DNA from: Desulfobacteraceae bacterium | Lineage (GTDB): Bacteria > Desulfobacterota > DSM-4660 > Desulfatiglandales > Desulfatiglandaceae | Direction: 5' to 3' | Assembly (NCBI GenBank): GCA_030613055.1 | Contig: JAUWMR010000002.1 | Coordinates: forward strand, 78,150 to 142,149 | Length of the DNA stretch: 64,000 nt | Shown: positions 10,109 to 19,266 of the stretch, one piece after another | Position numbering within the stretch: the stretch's first letter is position 1 | Layout: each line of letters begins with the position of its first letter | Notes under the pieces: generated by a model | Told to the model about the DNA's origin: nothing | The model's input: the letters and a program-made list of their open reading frames with translations, nothing else | Database searches by the model: none | Translations under genes and position numbers: made by a program

Positions 10109-11068
10109 TTAATTTGATAGCAACATTAATTCGCGACACACCCGCACTGCACCGTCAATGCCAACCCCAGCGAGTGCCGCCTGACTCATCCTCTCGATAT
10201 CCAGTGGTGTATCAAGAAGGCTCAAATCCATTTCGTCATGTGGCCCCGCAAAAACAGAACAGCCCAAAAGCTCTAAGTGTCGGCAATGTGCCACCTCCCA
10301 CGGTTCGTTCGCCACAGTCACACTGGGCAATCCGGAAGCAGCCGCTTCAAAGGCAGTCATGCCCCCCCCGGTAATAGCTAGGTCGTATAAGGAAAACTCA
10401 GCAGCCAAAGATGGCACCGACCTTTTCAATGTTATGCACTCTCCTAGCACTTTGGCCAGTGCTTCGTCATGTCTAAAACCCGGTCCCAGAATCAGGGTGG
10501 CGGATTGTTGTCTGGTGCGCAGCCATTTAGCCACCTTCACGGTCACACCATGCGTATCACTTCCACCAAGGTTAACTACCAAACTGCTGCACTGGGATCG
10601 CTGTCGGCGATAAAAGGCGATTTCCAGCGCGAGTATCAAATAATCAAGCCCTATCAGTACCTTTTCACCCGACGGAGTTTCTCTACGTACCCCTGCCAGT
10701 GCCGCCACGTTTATATCCGCCAGCGCTGCCCCACTGCCCAGATCATCAAACGTCACAAGCGGCAAGCCAAGGTCTTTGATGCGGGCGGCATGGACGGCAT
10801 CTGTCTGCAACCGGTCGTTAACCCAAATCTTTGCCTCGTAACGCAACGCTATAATGGCCTCCCAACCGGACAGCCCATAATCCTGTTCGACCACGACTTC
10901 GAAGGGGATGCTTACTCTCTTCAGCCACGCGCTGGACGGGGGGTGATCGCCCAGCAACACTACAACCGCATCGGCCCCATTTTGACGCAAAACCCCATGC
11001 AGGTTGATCATGCGGAACAGGTGACCCATGCCCATGGCATGGGATGATTTCACGCAAAGGATGAACAT
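10109..11068 (-). CDS. PseG/SpsG-type UDP-sugar hydrolase
   Basis: The N-terminal HAMGMGHLFRM matches the GxGHxxR signature of PseG/SpsG proteins, and ITGGGMTAFEAAASGLPSV (about residues 228-246) is the GT-B-like donor-site loop. PseG hydrolyses the UDP-sugar after dehydration, amination and acetylation, giving the free 2,4-diacetamido hexose that the NeuB-type synthase uses. At 319 residues it has the expected length. The start overlaps the end of the cytidylyltransferase gene by 19 bp. Presence of a PseG-type rather than a LegG-type hydrolysing epimerase alongside a LegB-like dehydratase is notable. Confidence 0.82.
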   Translation of the reverse strand: MFILCVKSSHAMGMGHLFRMINLHGVLRQNGADAVVVLLGDHPPSSAWLKRVSIPFEVVVEQDYGLSGWEAIIALRYEAKIWVNDRLQTDAVHAARIKDLGLPLVTFDDLGSGAALADINVAALAGVRRETPSGEKVLIGLDYLILALEIAFYRRQRSQCSSLVVNLGGSDTHGVTVKVAKWLRTRQQSATLILGPGFRHDEALAKVLGECITLKRSVPSLAAEFSLYDLAITGGGMTAFEAAASGLPSVTVANEPWEVAHCRHLELLGCSVFAGPHDEMDLSLLDTPLDIERMSQAALAGVGIDGAVRVCRELMLLSN

Positions 11069-11739
11069 TGCCGGATCAGCGCCTCCGTACCGATGTGCAC
11101 ATTTGTACCAACGTTCAAGTATCCAGAAATACGCTGGTAGTCTTCTTGTGTATCAATGGTGAACCGTAAATCCGGCGCATGCTTGCTGGCCGGTATATCC
11201 AACCTGACTGTACGAAAGCGCGTTGGCCGCTCAAGGATGAACTCGTTCACGTGTTCACGATGATGTGCGGCTTGCCCCTCGCGCCAAGACACTTCCAGCG
11301 CTTCAAACTTAATAATCTCTGCCCCCATGCCGATAGGCAATTCACCAAAGCTGTGTGTGTAATCCGCTACAGACGAAAGGTGCAGTGCCACCAACTGCTG
11401 CAATGCTTCGATGTCCGGGCAGGGATTATCCCCCGTCAGTCGTATCACATGTGCAAAACAGTAAGCCGCTGCGCATTGATAGTAGCGATCCAGGACATCC
11501 TGCTCGCTGCCACGAAAACAGTACACACCCGTCTGTTCACACTGGCATGCTATTGCATCATCCTGCATCTGATCGCTGGTCGCTATCACCAAGGGCCAGG
11601 GCAAATCGCGCAGACGCTGGACAATCCAGCCCAGCAACGTGGTGCCGCCCAGCGGCATTAGCACCTTACCGGGAAGTCGGGTCGAGCCCATGCGGGCCTG
11701 TATCACAATGCCAATCTGTGTTTTTACCGCCTCAGCCAT
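11050..11739 (-). CDS. SpsF/NeuA-type cytidylyltransferase
   Basis: IGIVIQARMGSTRLPGKVL (about residues 9-27) is the diagnostic nucleotide-binding N-terminus of SpsF-like members of the CMP-Kdo/CMP-sialate synthetase family. The downstream VIRLTGDNPCPD segment (about 119-130) carries the metal-binding aspartate. The enzyme should activate the nonulosonic acid made by the upstream synthase by transferring CMP from CTP. The length of 229 residues is normal. It overlaps both neighbours by a few bases (8 bp with WbqC, 19 bp with PseG), indicating one mRNA. Confidence 0.85.
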   Translation of the reverse strand: MAEAVKTQIGIVIQARMGSTRLPGKVLMPLGGTTLLGWIVQRLRDLPWPLVIATSDQMQDDAIACQCEQTGVYCFRGSEQDVLDRYYQCAAAYCFAHVIRLTGDNPCPDIEALQQLVALHLSSVADYTHSFGELPIGMGAEIIKFEALEVSWREGQAAHHREHVNEFILERPTRFRTVRLDIPASKHAPDLRFTIDTQEDYQRISGYLNVGTNVHIGTEALIRQCSSFA

Positions 11740-12430
11740 TCAATGTTGACCTCAACACGCCTGCGGCGTCGCGTCCGCAATTGAAGAGTACGTCGATGCA
11801 CGAGAGCATGGGCTCAAAATCGCCATGCAACTGCGGGTAAGCCGGGTGCTTGAAATCCTGCCACTTCACCTGCACCCCAGCTGTCCGGAACATTTCCTCA
11901 TCCAGATAATCACGCGAACCTGTACCTGTCAGGTAAGCATCGCCCTGCTTGGCTTGTACAAGTGCCAGCAAACGGGCACTGCCCGTGGCATTAATATCAT
12001 ATTCCGAGGCACGCGATATCGGAATGGCGATGTCGAAATATTCCATGACCAAATTGAGCAGCGCGCAGTTAAATTCGATCATGCGGCGATGGCCTGCACG
12101 ATATATCCCTTCCACCTGCGGAAATATCTCAGAAAAATGTACAGCTTTGCCATAGCACTCGCGTAACAGGTTGAGATTATCGTCGATCCAATTCGTGTCT
12201 TCCGACAATTCCACCTCTGTAATGAGTTGGCGATAATCCCCCTTGCGTAGCGAAAGTGTAAGCCAAACCGATCCATTCCGCCCCTTGATGCGGTCGCGAT
12301 GCTGCCAGCCGCGGCGGATAAATTGCACATCGTCCAACAGAATAAAATGCTGCGACACCAGCAGGCGTTGAAAGAAGCCGAGGTAAGGCACAAAATCCGG
12401 CTGATGTATGTAAACAGTTACATAACTCAC
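11732..12430 (-). CDS. WbqC-family protein
   Basis: The start VYIHQPDFVPYLGFFQRLL followed by LDDVQFIRRGWQHRDRIKG is the hallmark of the WbqC family, found in O-antigen and nonulosonate loci; its biochemistry is poorly known. A further family block, YLTGTGSRDYLDE, lies near residue 168. At 232 residues it is full-length. The start is a GTG at 12428-12430 with no strong ribosome-binding site visible. Its end overlaps the SpsF-type gene by 8 bp. I name the family but do not assign a reaction. Confidence 0.85.
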   Translation of the reverse strand: MSYVTVYIHQPDFVPYLGFFQRLLVSQHFILLDDVQFIRRGWQHRDRIKGRNGSVWLTLSLRKGDYRQLITEVELSEDTNWIDDNLNLLRECYGKAVHFSEIFPQVEGIYRAGHRRMIEFNCALLNLVMEYFDIAIPISRASEYDINATGSARLLALVQAKQGDAYLTGTGSRDYLDEEMFRTAGVQVKWQDFKHPAYPQLHGDFEPMLSCIDVLFNCGRDAAGVLRSTLNG

Positions 12431-12453
12431 GTTAAGTATCGAATCGTGATAAA

Positions 12454-13383
12454 TTATTTTTCAAGAATATAACAATGAAAGGCTGGCTCTGCCCCTTGGC
12501 ATAGTTCGCCATCCATTTCTAATAATGGTCCAATGAATTGTTGGACCAAATCTATCCACTCATTTTTTATCTCAACATAGCTGTCTCTCGATATCTGATC
12601 AGTCATTTTCTTGAGTACTGGAAAGATTGGACGCAAACCGATATCCCAAATTTGCACTGCAGTTTTCGACAAATGTGTTTCGTGTTCATATACTTTCAGG
12701 TTTGCTTTTAAAAAAAGCGACTCCCATTCTCTATCTGATCTTGCCTGTCGAATATTGTCTTTAAAACGGCCTCTGTCCAGTTTCTCCAAAAATTTCCACT
12801 TTGGGTTCTCTGTTTTCACATATAGCTGGTTATAGAAACTAAATTCAGGAAGCGTTTGATTCGGCAGCATCAAGCATGCCTTTCCACCTGGCCGAAGAAT
12901 GCGACTTATCTCTTTCAGCACTGATTGTGGATCATCAAGCCAGTAAACAATATTTGAAAAGATTGAATTGAAACTTTCTTCAGGAAACGGCAGCGTCTGA
13001 TTCGCATCGCCAACCTTGAATTCACGATAAAGATTAAGCTGCGTGCTTTTCTTTAATAAATTTGCTTTGTGATCAAAGGCAACATCTATCTTATAGTCTG
13101 AGGGTTTTTCGACAATTGAGGATTCATTCTTTTCATAAGCGTCGTAAATATCAATATTTTCAAAATATTGATCTAAATTAGTCAAAGAACGAAAAGCGTC
13201 AAATTGTTTATTTACTGTCCCTCCCCCACGAATAAATGAGAACATTCCATCCCCGCATCCGAGATCAAGCGAAGGAGAGCAAAAAGAGAATTGATGCATT
13301 GCTCTAATATCCAATTCTCTCCATAGAGCTGTCTCAGGCCTCAGCCAGTAGACATTCAATAATTGTTCAAACGATGAGGTCAT
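12454..13383 (-). CDS. Class I SAM-dependent methyltransferase
   Basis: SLDLGCGDGMFSFI (about residues 38-51) is SAM motif I, and FNSIFSNIVYWLDDP followed by EISRILRPGGKACLMLP is the Methyltransf_11-type post-motif and strand block. The protein is 309 residues long. It lies between the NeuB-type synthase (14-bp gap) and WbqC (24-bp gap) and is presumably part of the same operon, methylating the sugar or an intermediate. The gene is visibly more AT-rich than its immediate neighbours at 10-12 kb and 13.4-16 kb, which may reflect modular assembly of the cluster. Confidence 0.82.
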   Translation of the reverse strand: MTSSFEQLLNVYWLRPETALWRELDIRAMHQFSFCSPSLDLGCGDGMFSFIRGGGTVNKQFDAFRSLTNLDQYFENIDIYDAYEKNESSIVEKPSDYKIDVAFDHKANLLKKSTQLNLYREFKVGDANQTLPFPEESFNSIFSNIVYWLDDPQSVLKEISRILRPGGKACLMLPNQTLPEFSFYNQLYVKTENPKWKFLEKLDRGRFKDNIRQARSDREWESLFLKANLKVYEHETHLSKTAVQIWDIGLRPIFPVLKKMTDQISRDSYVEIKNEWIDLVQQFIGPLLEMDGELCQGAEPAFHCYILEK

Positions 13384-13396
13384 TTTTGTACCTTAT

Positions 13397-14422
13397 TCAA
13401 ACCATATCCCATTGAATCAATGTCCCTGCGGGAATGAATACCTTCGCAACTCGTCCCACCACCAGCGGCAAGTGATGAGGATGTAAGCCATCGGACGGCC
13501 GGCGAATGGCAATATGCTGCTCAGTAATCACAGTCCCCGCAGGGATATCTATCGCTGCAAACAATGATTTTCGCGCGGCCTTTAGCCATTTCTCCTCAGT
13601 GGGCAGAACACGTTTAATACCGTCGCCCAGTGCTTTGTTGACCAGCTTAACGCGTTCTACCAAGCGACTGAACTGCATAGGGTCGAGTGATGCCTCATGG
13701 TCTGGTAACTTGAGGGCATGATCCAGAGTAAAATGTTTTTCAATAACCACGGCGCCCATTTGCGTTGCCAGTATGCTGGTGAACTCATCTTGCGTGTGGT
13801 CTGATAGCCCAATCGGCAGCCCGAAAGCTTTTTGCAGGGTCTCGATCACCTTCAGATTGGCATCTGCAGGGCGTGAAGGGTACGACACCACGCAGTGTAG
13901 CAGCACCAGCTGCTGGTTGCCGGTGGCCAGCACCATTTTGACAGCCGCCTCGATTTCCCCAAGTGAACTCATGCCTGTGGAAACCAGCATCGGCCTGCCT
14001 TTTTCTGCAATCGCGCGCAGGAACGGCAAGTTCGTTAGATCGTCAGAGCCGGTCTTGTAGAACGGCAGATTGTATTTTTTCAGTAACTCCAGGTCATTTA
14101 TATGGCTGGGAGTGGAAAGCCACCGGATGCCAAGTTCATTGCATAATGCATCCAGCGCCTCATGGTCATCCTCGCTGAGTTCATATGCCTTGAAGAAATC
14201 GGACTGTGAGACGCGACTGCCATCTTCGAAGGTAAAATAACTACCCGGCGTAGCGATAGTTTCAGCACGATAGGTCTGAAATTTGACCATATCCGCGCCA
14301 CATCCAACCGCTGAACGCACCATGTCCTTGACGACATTCATGCCACCGTAATTAGCGCCGATTTCAGCAATGATCAGCGGATAACCACGTAGGCTGTATG
14401 CTTCCAAAAAACTATTGGACAC
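13397..14422 (-). CDS. NeuB/SpsE-type nonulosonic acid synthase
   Basis: PLIIAEIGANYGG near the N-terminus and ADMVKFQTY are classical NeuB motifs. GLSDHT and VIEKHFTLD give metal- and PEP-site residues. The C-terminal about 60 residues (RRPSDGLHPHHLP...) form the SAF antifreeze-like domain. The enzyme condenses PEP with a 6-deoxy-diacetamido hexose to give a nonulosonate (pseudaminate, legionaminate or relative). I chose the GTG at 14420-14422 because AGAGGGGG lies about 7 bp upstream; a longer frame from 14464 would add 14 residues that do not fit the family. It overlaps the acetyltransferase by 11 bp. Confidence 0.9.
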   Translation of the reverse strand: MSNSFLEAYSLRGYPLIIAEIGANYGGMNVVKDMVRSAVGCGADMVKFQTYRAETIATPGSYFTFEDGSRVSQSDFFKAYELSEDDHEALDALCNELGIRWLSTPSHINDLELLKKYNLPFYKTGSDDLTNLPFLRAIAEKGRPMLVSTGMSSLGEIEAAVKMVLATGNQQLVLLHCVVSYPSRPADANLKVIETLQKAFGLPIGLSDHTQDEFTSILATQMGAVVIEKHFTLDHALKLPDHEASLDPMQFSRLVERVKLVNKALGDGIKRVLPTEEKWLKAARKSLFAAIDIPAGTVITEQHIAIRRPSDGLHPHHLPLVVGRVAKVFIPAGTLIQWDMV

Positions 14423-15113
14423 CCTGCGCCCCCTCTTGCCAACGATGCATAATGATTTCGCCACCTTCTACCAAAAAATTGTGCCTTATATAAAAATTGA
14501 ACCCGCGAACATTGCTGGTCATAACGCTTGTGCTAAGCAACAAGTTTCGTTCACACGCAAGTGTTGCCGCATCACTTAGCAGCGCCCCACCTAGTCCACT
14601 ACCCTGATGTGCTGGTTGCACGGCAACCATAAACAACTCAAGGTGCGCCGGACGCATCAAACAAGAAATAAAACCTGTCAGATGATTATTTGTATCAACT
14701 GCACAAATTACGGTATCGGCGAATTCCGTGCAATGTTCATAAGCTAGACGATCCCAAAAATCCACTGGTAATCGATCGCGACAAGCGGGGTCAAGCATCA
14801 GGCGACTGTCCTCAATGTGGAATCCGTTGATCTGGAAATTCGGCACACAATGACTGACCCGTCGCATCTGCCAGCTCGTATCGTCGGTATGCACTAGCTC
14901 ATCCGGTTTAGCCACTAAACACAGATCGAGTCCAATGTATCGAAAGCCCCAAGTTTGCAGTCTTGCGACGACTTTCTTATTCTGTTGCGGCACGCGCGCA
15001 AACACCAGCCTGTAATCATCCATTGACTGATCAATACAATCAGCAGTAAAATCATCCAGTCTGCCAACCGGCAATCCAAGCTGTCGGCTATCCCACTGCA
15101 TAGGCAGAATCAT
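14412..15113 (-). CDS. GNAT acetyltransferase (sugar N-acetyltransferase, PseH/SpsD-like position)
   Basis: The C-terminal half has the GNAT acetyl-CoA loop VQPAHQGSGLGGALLSDA followed by a GFNFYIRHNF segment typical of motif B. The N-terminal half resembles WecD-like dTDP-amino-sugar acetyltransferases. It probably acetylates the 4-amino group produced by the neighbouring aminotransferase. The ATG at 15111-15113 overlaps the aminotransferase stop as ATGA, which favours this start over the in-frame GTG 6 bp upstream. Family certain; exact substrate inferred from gene order (aminotransferase, acetyltransferase, synthase). Confidence 0.85.
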   Translation of the reverse strand: MILPMQWDSRQLGLPVGRLDDFTADCIDQSMDDYRLVFARVPQQNKKVVARLQTWGFRYIGLDLCLVAKPDELVHTDDTSWQMRRVSHCVPNFQINGFHIEDSRLMLDPACRDRLPVDFWDRLAYEHCTEFADTVICAVDTNNHLTGFISCLMRPAHLELFMVAVQPAHQGSGLGGALLSDAATLACERNLLLSTSVMTSNVRGFNFYIRHNFLVEGGEIIMHRWQEGAQGVQ

Positions 15114-16240
15114 AGGCACCCACCCAAAACATCAACCACCATGTCCATCTGCGCGTCGGTTAAACTCGGGAACAGGGGCAAGGTAAGAATAGAACCCGCA
15201 ATGCGGTCAGTAACCGGCACAGTGGCAATCACTCCCTGGTAGGCCGAGAACATGTGAATCGGCCGATAGTGAATGCTGCACTGAACGCCTCGATCCGCCA
15301 TGTCGCGTATGGCGTTATCTCGTACATCCTGATCACCCGGCAGCAATACCGGAAAAATGTGATAGCTTGAATCTGTGTGGTACTTTGCAAAAGGCACGCT
15401 TACCTGAGGTAACCTTTCTGCAATTAGGCAACGGTAACGTTCAACGCGTTCTTTGCGTTGGGCATTGAAAAATAGCAACTTGCGCAGTTGCACGATACCG
15501 ATAGCTGCGCGCATCTCATCAAGACGGTAGTTGTAGCCAAGCTCGGCAACATCGTATCCATAAGCGTGACCCTTGAAGCGTTGATAAGTTGATGTAGTAA
15601 TGCCATGTGTACGAAGAATACGGAACCGCTCTATCAGTTGTTGGTTGCGGCTGATGATCATACCGCCTTCACCAGTGGTCATGTTTTTGTTACTGAAAAA
15701 GCTAAAACATCCTGTATCACCAAATGTACCAAGCGGTTGCCCCTTCCAGGTACCCAAGGGGGCATGCGAGCAATCCTCGATCAATGCAAGCCCGTATTTT
15801 TGTGAGATGGTTAGCAATTTGTCCATGTTACAGGGATATCCAGCGTAATGTACAACCATGATGGCACGGGTACGCGATGTGATCTTGGCTGCCACATCGG
15901 TAGGCGAGATGTTCCAGTCGAGTTCACTCGTCACATCGGCGAATACCGGCGTCGCGCCTACATAGCGTATGACATTAGCACAAGCCACGAATGTCAGCGA
16001 AGGTACGATCACTTCATCGTCCGACCCAATACCCAATGCCAATAGAGAAAGATGAAGTGCTGCGGTAGCACTGGAAACGGCAACAGATTGTACATCAGCA
16101 CCTGTCGCGGTAGAAAAAGCAGATTCGAAATCAGCAATCATCGGACCTGAAGTCATCCAGTTGGATTCCATGACGCTGAGAACCGCCTGCTTTTCTTCAT
16201 CACCGAGTACGAGATCAAAAAATGGAACTTTCCAGTTCAT
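15110..16240 (-). CDS. DegT/DnrJ/EryC1 PLP sugar aminotransferase
   Basis: This 376-residue protein begins MNWKVPFFDLVLGDEEKQ, typical of the DegT family. ALIEDCSHAPLG contains the PLP-phenol-binding aspartate, and FSFFSNKNMTTGEGGMI contains the Schiff-base lysine in a SxKxxxxGEGG context. It would install an amino group at C4 of the NDP-4-keto-6-deoxy sugar made by the LegB-type dehydratase. It is coupled on both sides by 4-bp ATGA overlaps with the radical SAM gene and the GNAT gene. PseC, LegC and SpsC are the closest functional counterparts; I cannot choose between them from sequence alone. Confidence 0.9.
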   Translation of the reverse strand: MNWKVPFFDLVLGDEEKQAVLSVMESNWMTSGPMIADFESAFSTATGADVQSVAVSSATAALHLSLLALGIGSDDEVIVPSLTFVACANVIRYVGATPVFADVTSELDWNISPTDVAAKITSRTRAIMVVHYAGYPCNMDKLLTISQKYGLALIEDCSHAPLGTWKGQPLGTFGDTGCFSFFSNKNMTTGEGGMIISRNQQLIERFRILRTHGITTSTYQRFKGHAYGYDVAELGYNYRLDEMRAAIGIVQLRKLLFFNAQRKERVERYRCLIAERLPQVSVPFAKYHTDSSYHIFPVLLPGDQDVRDNAIRDMADRGVQCSIHYRPIHMFSAYQGVIATVPVTDRIAGSILTLPLFPSLTDAQMDMVVDVLGGCL

Positions 16241-17361
16241 ACTTTGAGTTCCTTTCGCCTGAACTTGTCAGGGGTCTTTAGCTCAAACACTTTTTGCGTG
16301 CCGGAAACGTATTTTTCAGCGGCTACCGTGCGATCACCGATGACTACAGTTGCCTGAAAAGTCTTGAGCGGGAGATAACATTCGGCGCAGGTGCTAAGTT
16401 CGAAAGCACCAGCACAACGCCTATGAATCCCTCGCACACGGGTCATTTCGGTGCCATGCCAGATTTCATGGACGCTTTGTTTGTTAGCATCTCCGGTGAT
16501 GATCTTGTTTTCCTCATCGTTGGCGCACATCACACACAAGCCGTCGGCACCGACGGTCAATCGCTGATAGATTTGCGGGCAGGAGAAATTTTCAATCTTG
16601 GGCATATCGCGCTTACTCTGCATGAAATCGATCAGCGGATTGGCACTCACCATATCAGAGATCGGGGCAAAGACATCGTAGAAGGCTTGAGGATCTTGTG
16701 CAATAGCAGGCAGGATGCTCTGAATCTTGATAACTGGTTTGACCCGCCCCTCAGCCTGCTTGATTTTGGCGTAGTTGGAGATTTTTTCGATAGCACGATC
16801 GTACTTGATTGGACGGCGGATCTGTTCATAAATCTCACTAAGACCATCAAAAGAAATAGTAATCCAATCAAGGCCAGCCTCCATGATCTTACGAAACATA
16901 TCTTCATCCAGCCTTAAACCATTAGTAAGTGTGGAAACCTCCTTGATGCCCTTTTGCTTTGCATAGCGCACACAGTCCAAAATACGCTCGTGAAGGAAGG
17001 ATTCTCCACGTAAGCTGAGCCGAATTGAGTATACGCCACCGTCTACGCACTCGTCGACCAGCTTGGTGAACAGCTCATAATCCATCAGCTTTGTATTCAC
17101 CTTTTTCTTGAACTCTGGCGTAATCGTATAACACATTGGGCACTGCAAGTTGCACAATGATGACAATTCGATATCCACATGCAGAGGGTAATCGGAGACA
17201 TGCTGGTGTTGGGCATACTCCGTCCATAGCTTACGGTTTTCCATATAATCCTCTTCGACACCAAATCCGCGATTGGCCTCGAAACGTGCTATACGATCTG
17301 GCGTCTCCAATGAGAACTGGCCCTTGTTAATCGGTATAAACGGGTTATTCTGATCACTCAT
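16237..17361 (-). CDS. Radical SAM/SPASM-type enzyme in the sugar operon
   Basis: CNLQCPMCY (about residues 72-80) is the CX3CX2C cluster motif of radical SAM enzymes. It is followed by RLSLRGESFLH and WITISFDG blocks. The C-terminal part has further cysteines (FSCPQIYQRL, GLCVMCAND, STCAECYLP) consistent with an auxiliary iron-sulfur SPASM-type domain. Its genes on each side overlap by 4 bp (ATGA), so it is an integral pathway step. The reaction is unknown; possibilities are dehydrogenation, epimerisation or deoxygenation of the sugar. A radical SAM enzyme is not needed by the textbook pseudaminate or legionaminate routes. Confidence 0.85.
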   Translation of the reverse strand: MSDQNNPFIPINKGQFSLETPDRIARFEANRGFGVEEDYMENRKLWTEYAQHQHVSDYPLHVDIELSSLCNLQCPMCYTITPEFKKKVNTKLMDYELFTKLVDECVDGGVYSIRLSLRGESFLHERILDCVRYAKQKGIKEVSTLTNGLRLDEDMFRKIMEAGLDWITISFDGLSEIYEQIRRPIKYDRAIEKISNYAKIKQAEGRVKPVIKIQSILPAIAQDPQAFYDVFAPISDMVSANPLIDFMQSKRDMPKIENFSCPQIYQRLTVGADGLCVMCANDEENKIITGDANKQSVHEIWHGTEMTRVRGIHRRCAGAFELSTCAECYLPLKTFQATVVIGDRTVAAEKYVSGTQKVFELKTPDKFRRKELKV

Positions 17362-18080
17362 GCTGGTTGCCCTTTCAGGAAAATTGCTCTCCTTTTCTCG
17401 AAAATATCGATGGCTTCAACATAATCGTCTGATCTTCCGATATCCAGCCAGTAGCCGCCATACCTCATCACCGATGCCGGAGTGGCATCCGCCAGTAAAT
17501 CCAACATCAGGTGGTCAAAACCATAGGGTTGGTCCTCGGGGATATATTGCAATACGGCACGGTTGAGTGCGTAGATTCCCATACTAACATCGAACCGAAA
17601 CTCAGGTTTTTCCTCGAATCCAGAGAGTTTGTTGTCTTCATTGATCTTAAGGACACCGTATTCCGACTTAAGTATCCGTTGAAAAGAGGCAATCGTGAAA
17701 TTGTTGCTACAGTCCACGTGATGTGTAAGAAAATCTCGATAGTTTAGATCGGTAAGAATATCTCCATTCATAACAAGAAAGTTTTCAGGCAGGTCTTTAA
17801 GCAGTTGCAATGGCCCCATTGTGCTGAGTGACTTCGTTTCAATTGAATAATCAATTTTCACTCCCCATCTGCTACCGTTTCCAAAAAAAGCCTTGATGAT
17901 ATCAGCCTGATGATTCACAGCCATAGTGATATGACTGAACCCAAAATAGACAAGCTGTCTGACGATAACCTCAAGTATGGGGTATTCGCCGACGGGCATC
18001 AGCGGCTTGGGCAAAACCACTGTGTATGGATGAAGCCGGGTTCCTCTACCTCCAGCTAACATTACTGCTCTTTTAGACAT
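17358..18080 (-). CDS. Sugar-phosphate nucleotidyltransferase (PtmE/RmlA-like)
   Basis: AVMLAGGRGTRLHPYTVVLPKPLMPVG is spread over residues 5-31: the GGRGTRL nucleotide loop and the KPLMP motif of NTP_transferases. FLVMNGDILTDL supplies the metal-binding aspartate. At 240 residues it has no extra C-terminal acyltransferase domain. In the Campylobacter legionaminate route a similar enzyme (PtmE) makes GDP-glucosamine, so a role in preparing the NDP-amino sugar for the adjacent dehydratase is reasonable. The base (GTP, UTP, dTTP) cannot be read from the sequence. It overlaps LegB by 8 bp and the radical SAM gene by 4 bp. Confidence 0.85.
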   Translation of the reverse strand: MSKRAVMLAGGRGTRLHPYTVVLPKPLMPVGEYPILEVIVRQLVYFGFSHITMAVNHQADIIKAFFGNGSRWGVKIDYSIETKSLSTMGPLQLLKDLPENFLVMNGDILTDLNYRDFLTHHVDCSNNFTIASFQRILKSEYGVLKINEDNKLSGFEEKPEFRFDVSMGIYALNRAVLQYIPEDQPYGFDHLMLDLLADATPASVMRYGGYWLDIGRSDDYVEAIDIFEKRRAIFLKGQPA

Positions 18081-19059
18081 TGTAGATATCCACCTTGTAT
18101 TTGGCTAAATTTGATGAAATTTTAAACCACTCAATGGTTTCTGCTAATCCTGCTTCAAGGCTGAATTCCGGTTCGAAATCGGTTAACGATTTTAATTTTG
18201 TATTATCACACCAAAGCCGGAAGACTTCAGATTGTTTGGGCCGGGTTCGTTTTTCTTCCATAACTAATTCCACATCACTGTTCATGAGCGTTTTGATGAG
18301 CATTAGTGTATCTTTAATCGAGATTTCATAGTTTGAACCGATATTAACAGTTTCCCCCACTGCTTTTATATTTTCGGCCAGGGCGATTAACCCCCGGCAA
18401 GTATCCGCCACATAAGTAAAGTCCCGGGTAGGGTTTACTTCGCCAAGCTTGATTTCCTTTTTGCCACTGGCTATCTGGGTGATAATGGTTGGGATTACCG
18501 CCCTGGCAGACTGCCGAGGACCATATGTATTGAAAGGCCGGGCAATGATAAGGGGTAACTTGAAAGAATGATAGAAACTCATTGCGATTGCATCTGCTCC
18601 GATTTTGCTGGAGCTATAAGGAGATTGAGGTTGAAGCGGGTGTTTTTCGTCAATAGGCACATACTGCGCTGTCCCATAGACTTCGCTGGTGGAGGTATGG
18701 ATAACCCGCCCACAATTGTTTTCCAGCGCGGCCTGGCAAATGTTCAAAGTTCCTTGAATATTGGTCTCAACATAGCTATAGGGAGCAATATAGGAATAAG
18801 GGATAGCAATGAGAGCGGCTAAGTGAAAAATGATTTCCGCGTCTTTAGTAATTTTTTTGCAGAAATGAGGGTCCCTCACATCTCCGGTTAATACTTCAAT
18901 ATCGTTAAGACAGTCTATATCCTCAAGCCACCCCCAATAGTTAAGGGAATTATAATAACTAAGAGCCTTGACTTTTGCTCCCTGCTTTACAAGATATTCT
19001 GTAAGGTGAGAGCCGATAAAGCCATCCGCGCCAGTTACTAAAATGCTTTTATTTTTCAT
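18073..19059 (-). CDS. LegB-type NDP-sugar 4,6-dehydratase (extended SDR)
   Basis: ILVTGADGFIGSHLTEYL carries the GxxGxxG NAD-binding loop. STSEVYG and YSSSKIGAD give the Ser/Tyr-x3-Lys catalytic set of extended SDRs, and RPFNTYGPRQS is the substrate-binding block. The 328-residue protein resembles LegB-type 4,6-dehydratases that keep the C5 configuration, rather than the inverting PseB type. It is the first gene of the long minus-strand sugar operon. A sigma-54 promoter lies about 210 bp upstream (19267-19282), giving a leader of about 195 bases. The ATG is at 19057-19059. Confidence 0.85.
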   Translation of the reverse strand: MKNKSILVTGADGFIGSHLTEYLVKQGAKVKALSYYNSLNYWGWLEDIDCLNDIEVLTGDVRDPHFCKKITKDAEIIFHLAALIAIPYSYIAPYSYVETNIQGTLNICQAALENNCGRVIHTSTSEVYGTAQYVPIDEKHPLQPQSPYSSSKIGADAIAMSFYHSFKLPLIIARPFNTYGPRQSARAVIPTIITQIASGKKEIKLGEVNPTRDFTYVADTCRGLIALAENIKAVGETVNIGSNYEISIKDTLMLIKTLMNSDVELVMEEKRTRPKQSEVFRLWCDNTKLKSLTDFEPEFSLEAGLAETIEWFKISSNLAKYKVDIYNV

Positions 19060-19266
19060 TTACGAAGCACAAGCAGAATGCCATGCGTTTCAACACGGGC
19101 AGGAGTGAACCTTTGAACTTTGAACCTGAGTTTCGGTTTAGATACAGCTCCGCCCCTTCGGTTACATCCCGTATCGTTCAATAACAAGCTGATATATTTG
19201 AGTTTTTTTAATTTTTTTGAACTTTACCTTTGTAGGTCAGCAAAAAACATGCGTAATAGAGATTAT

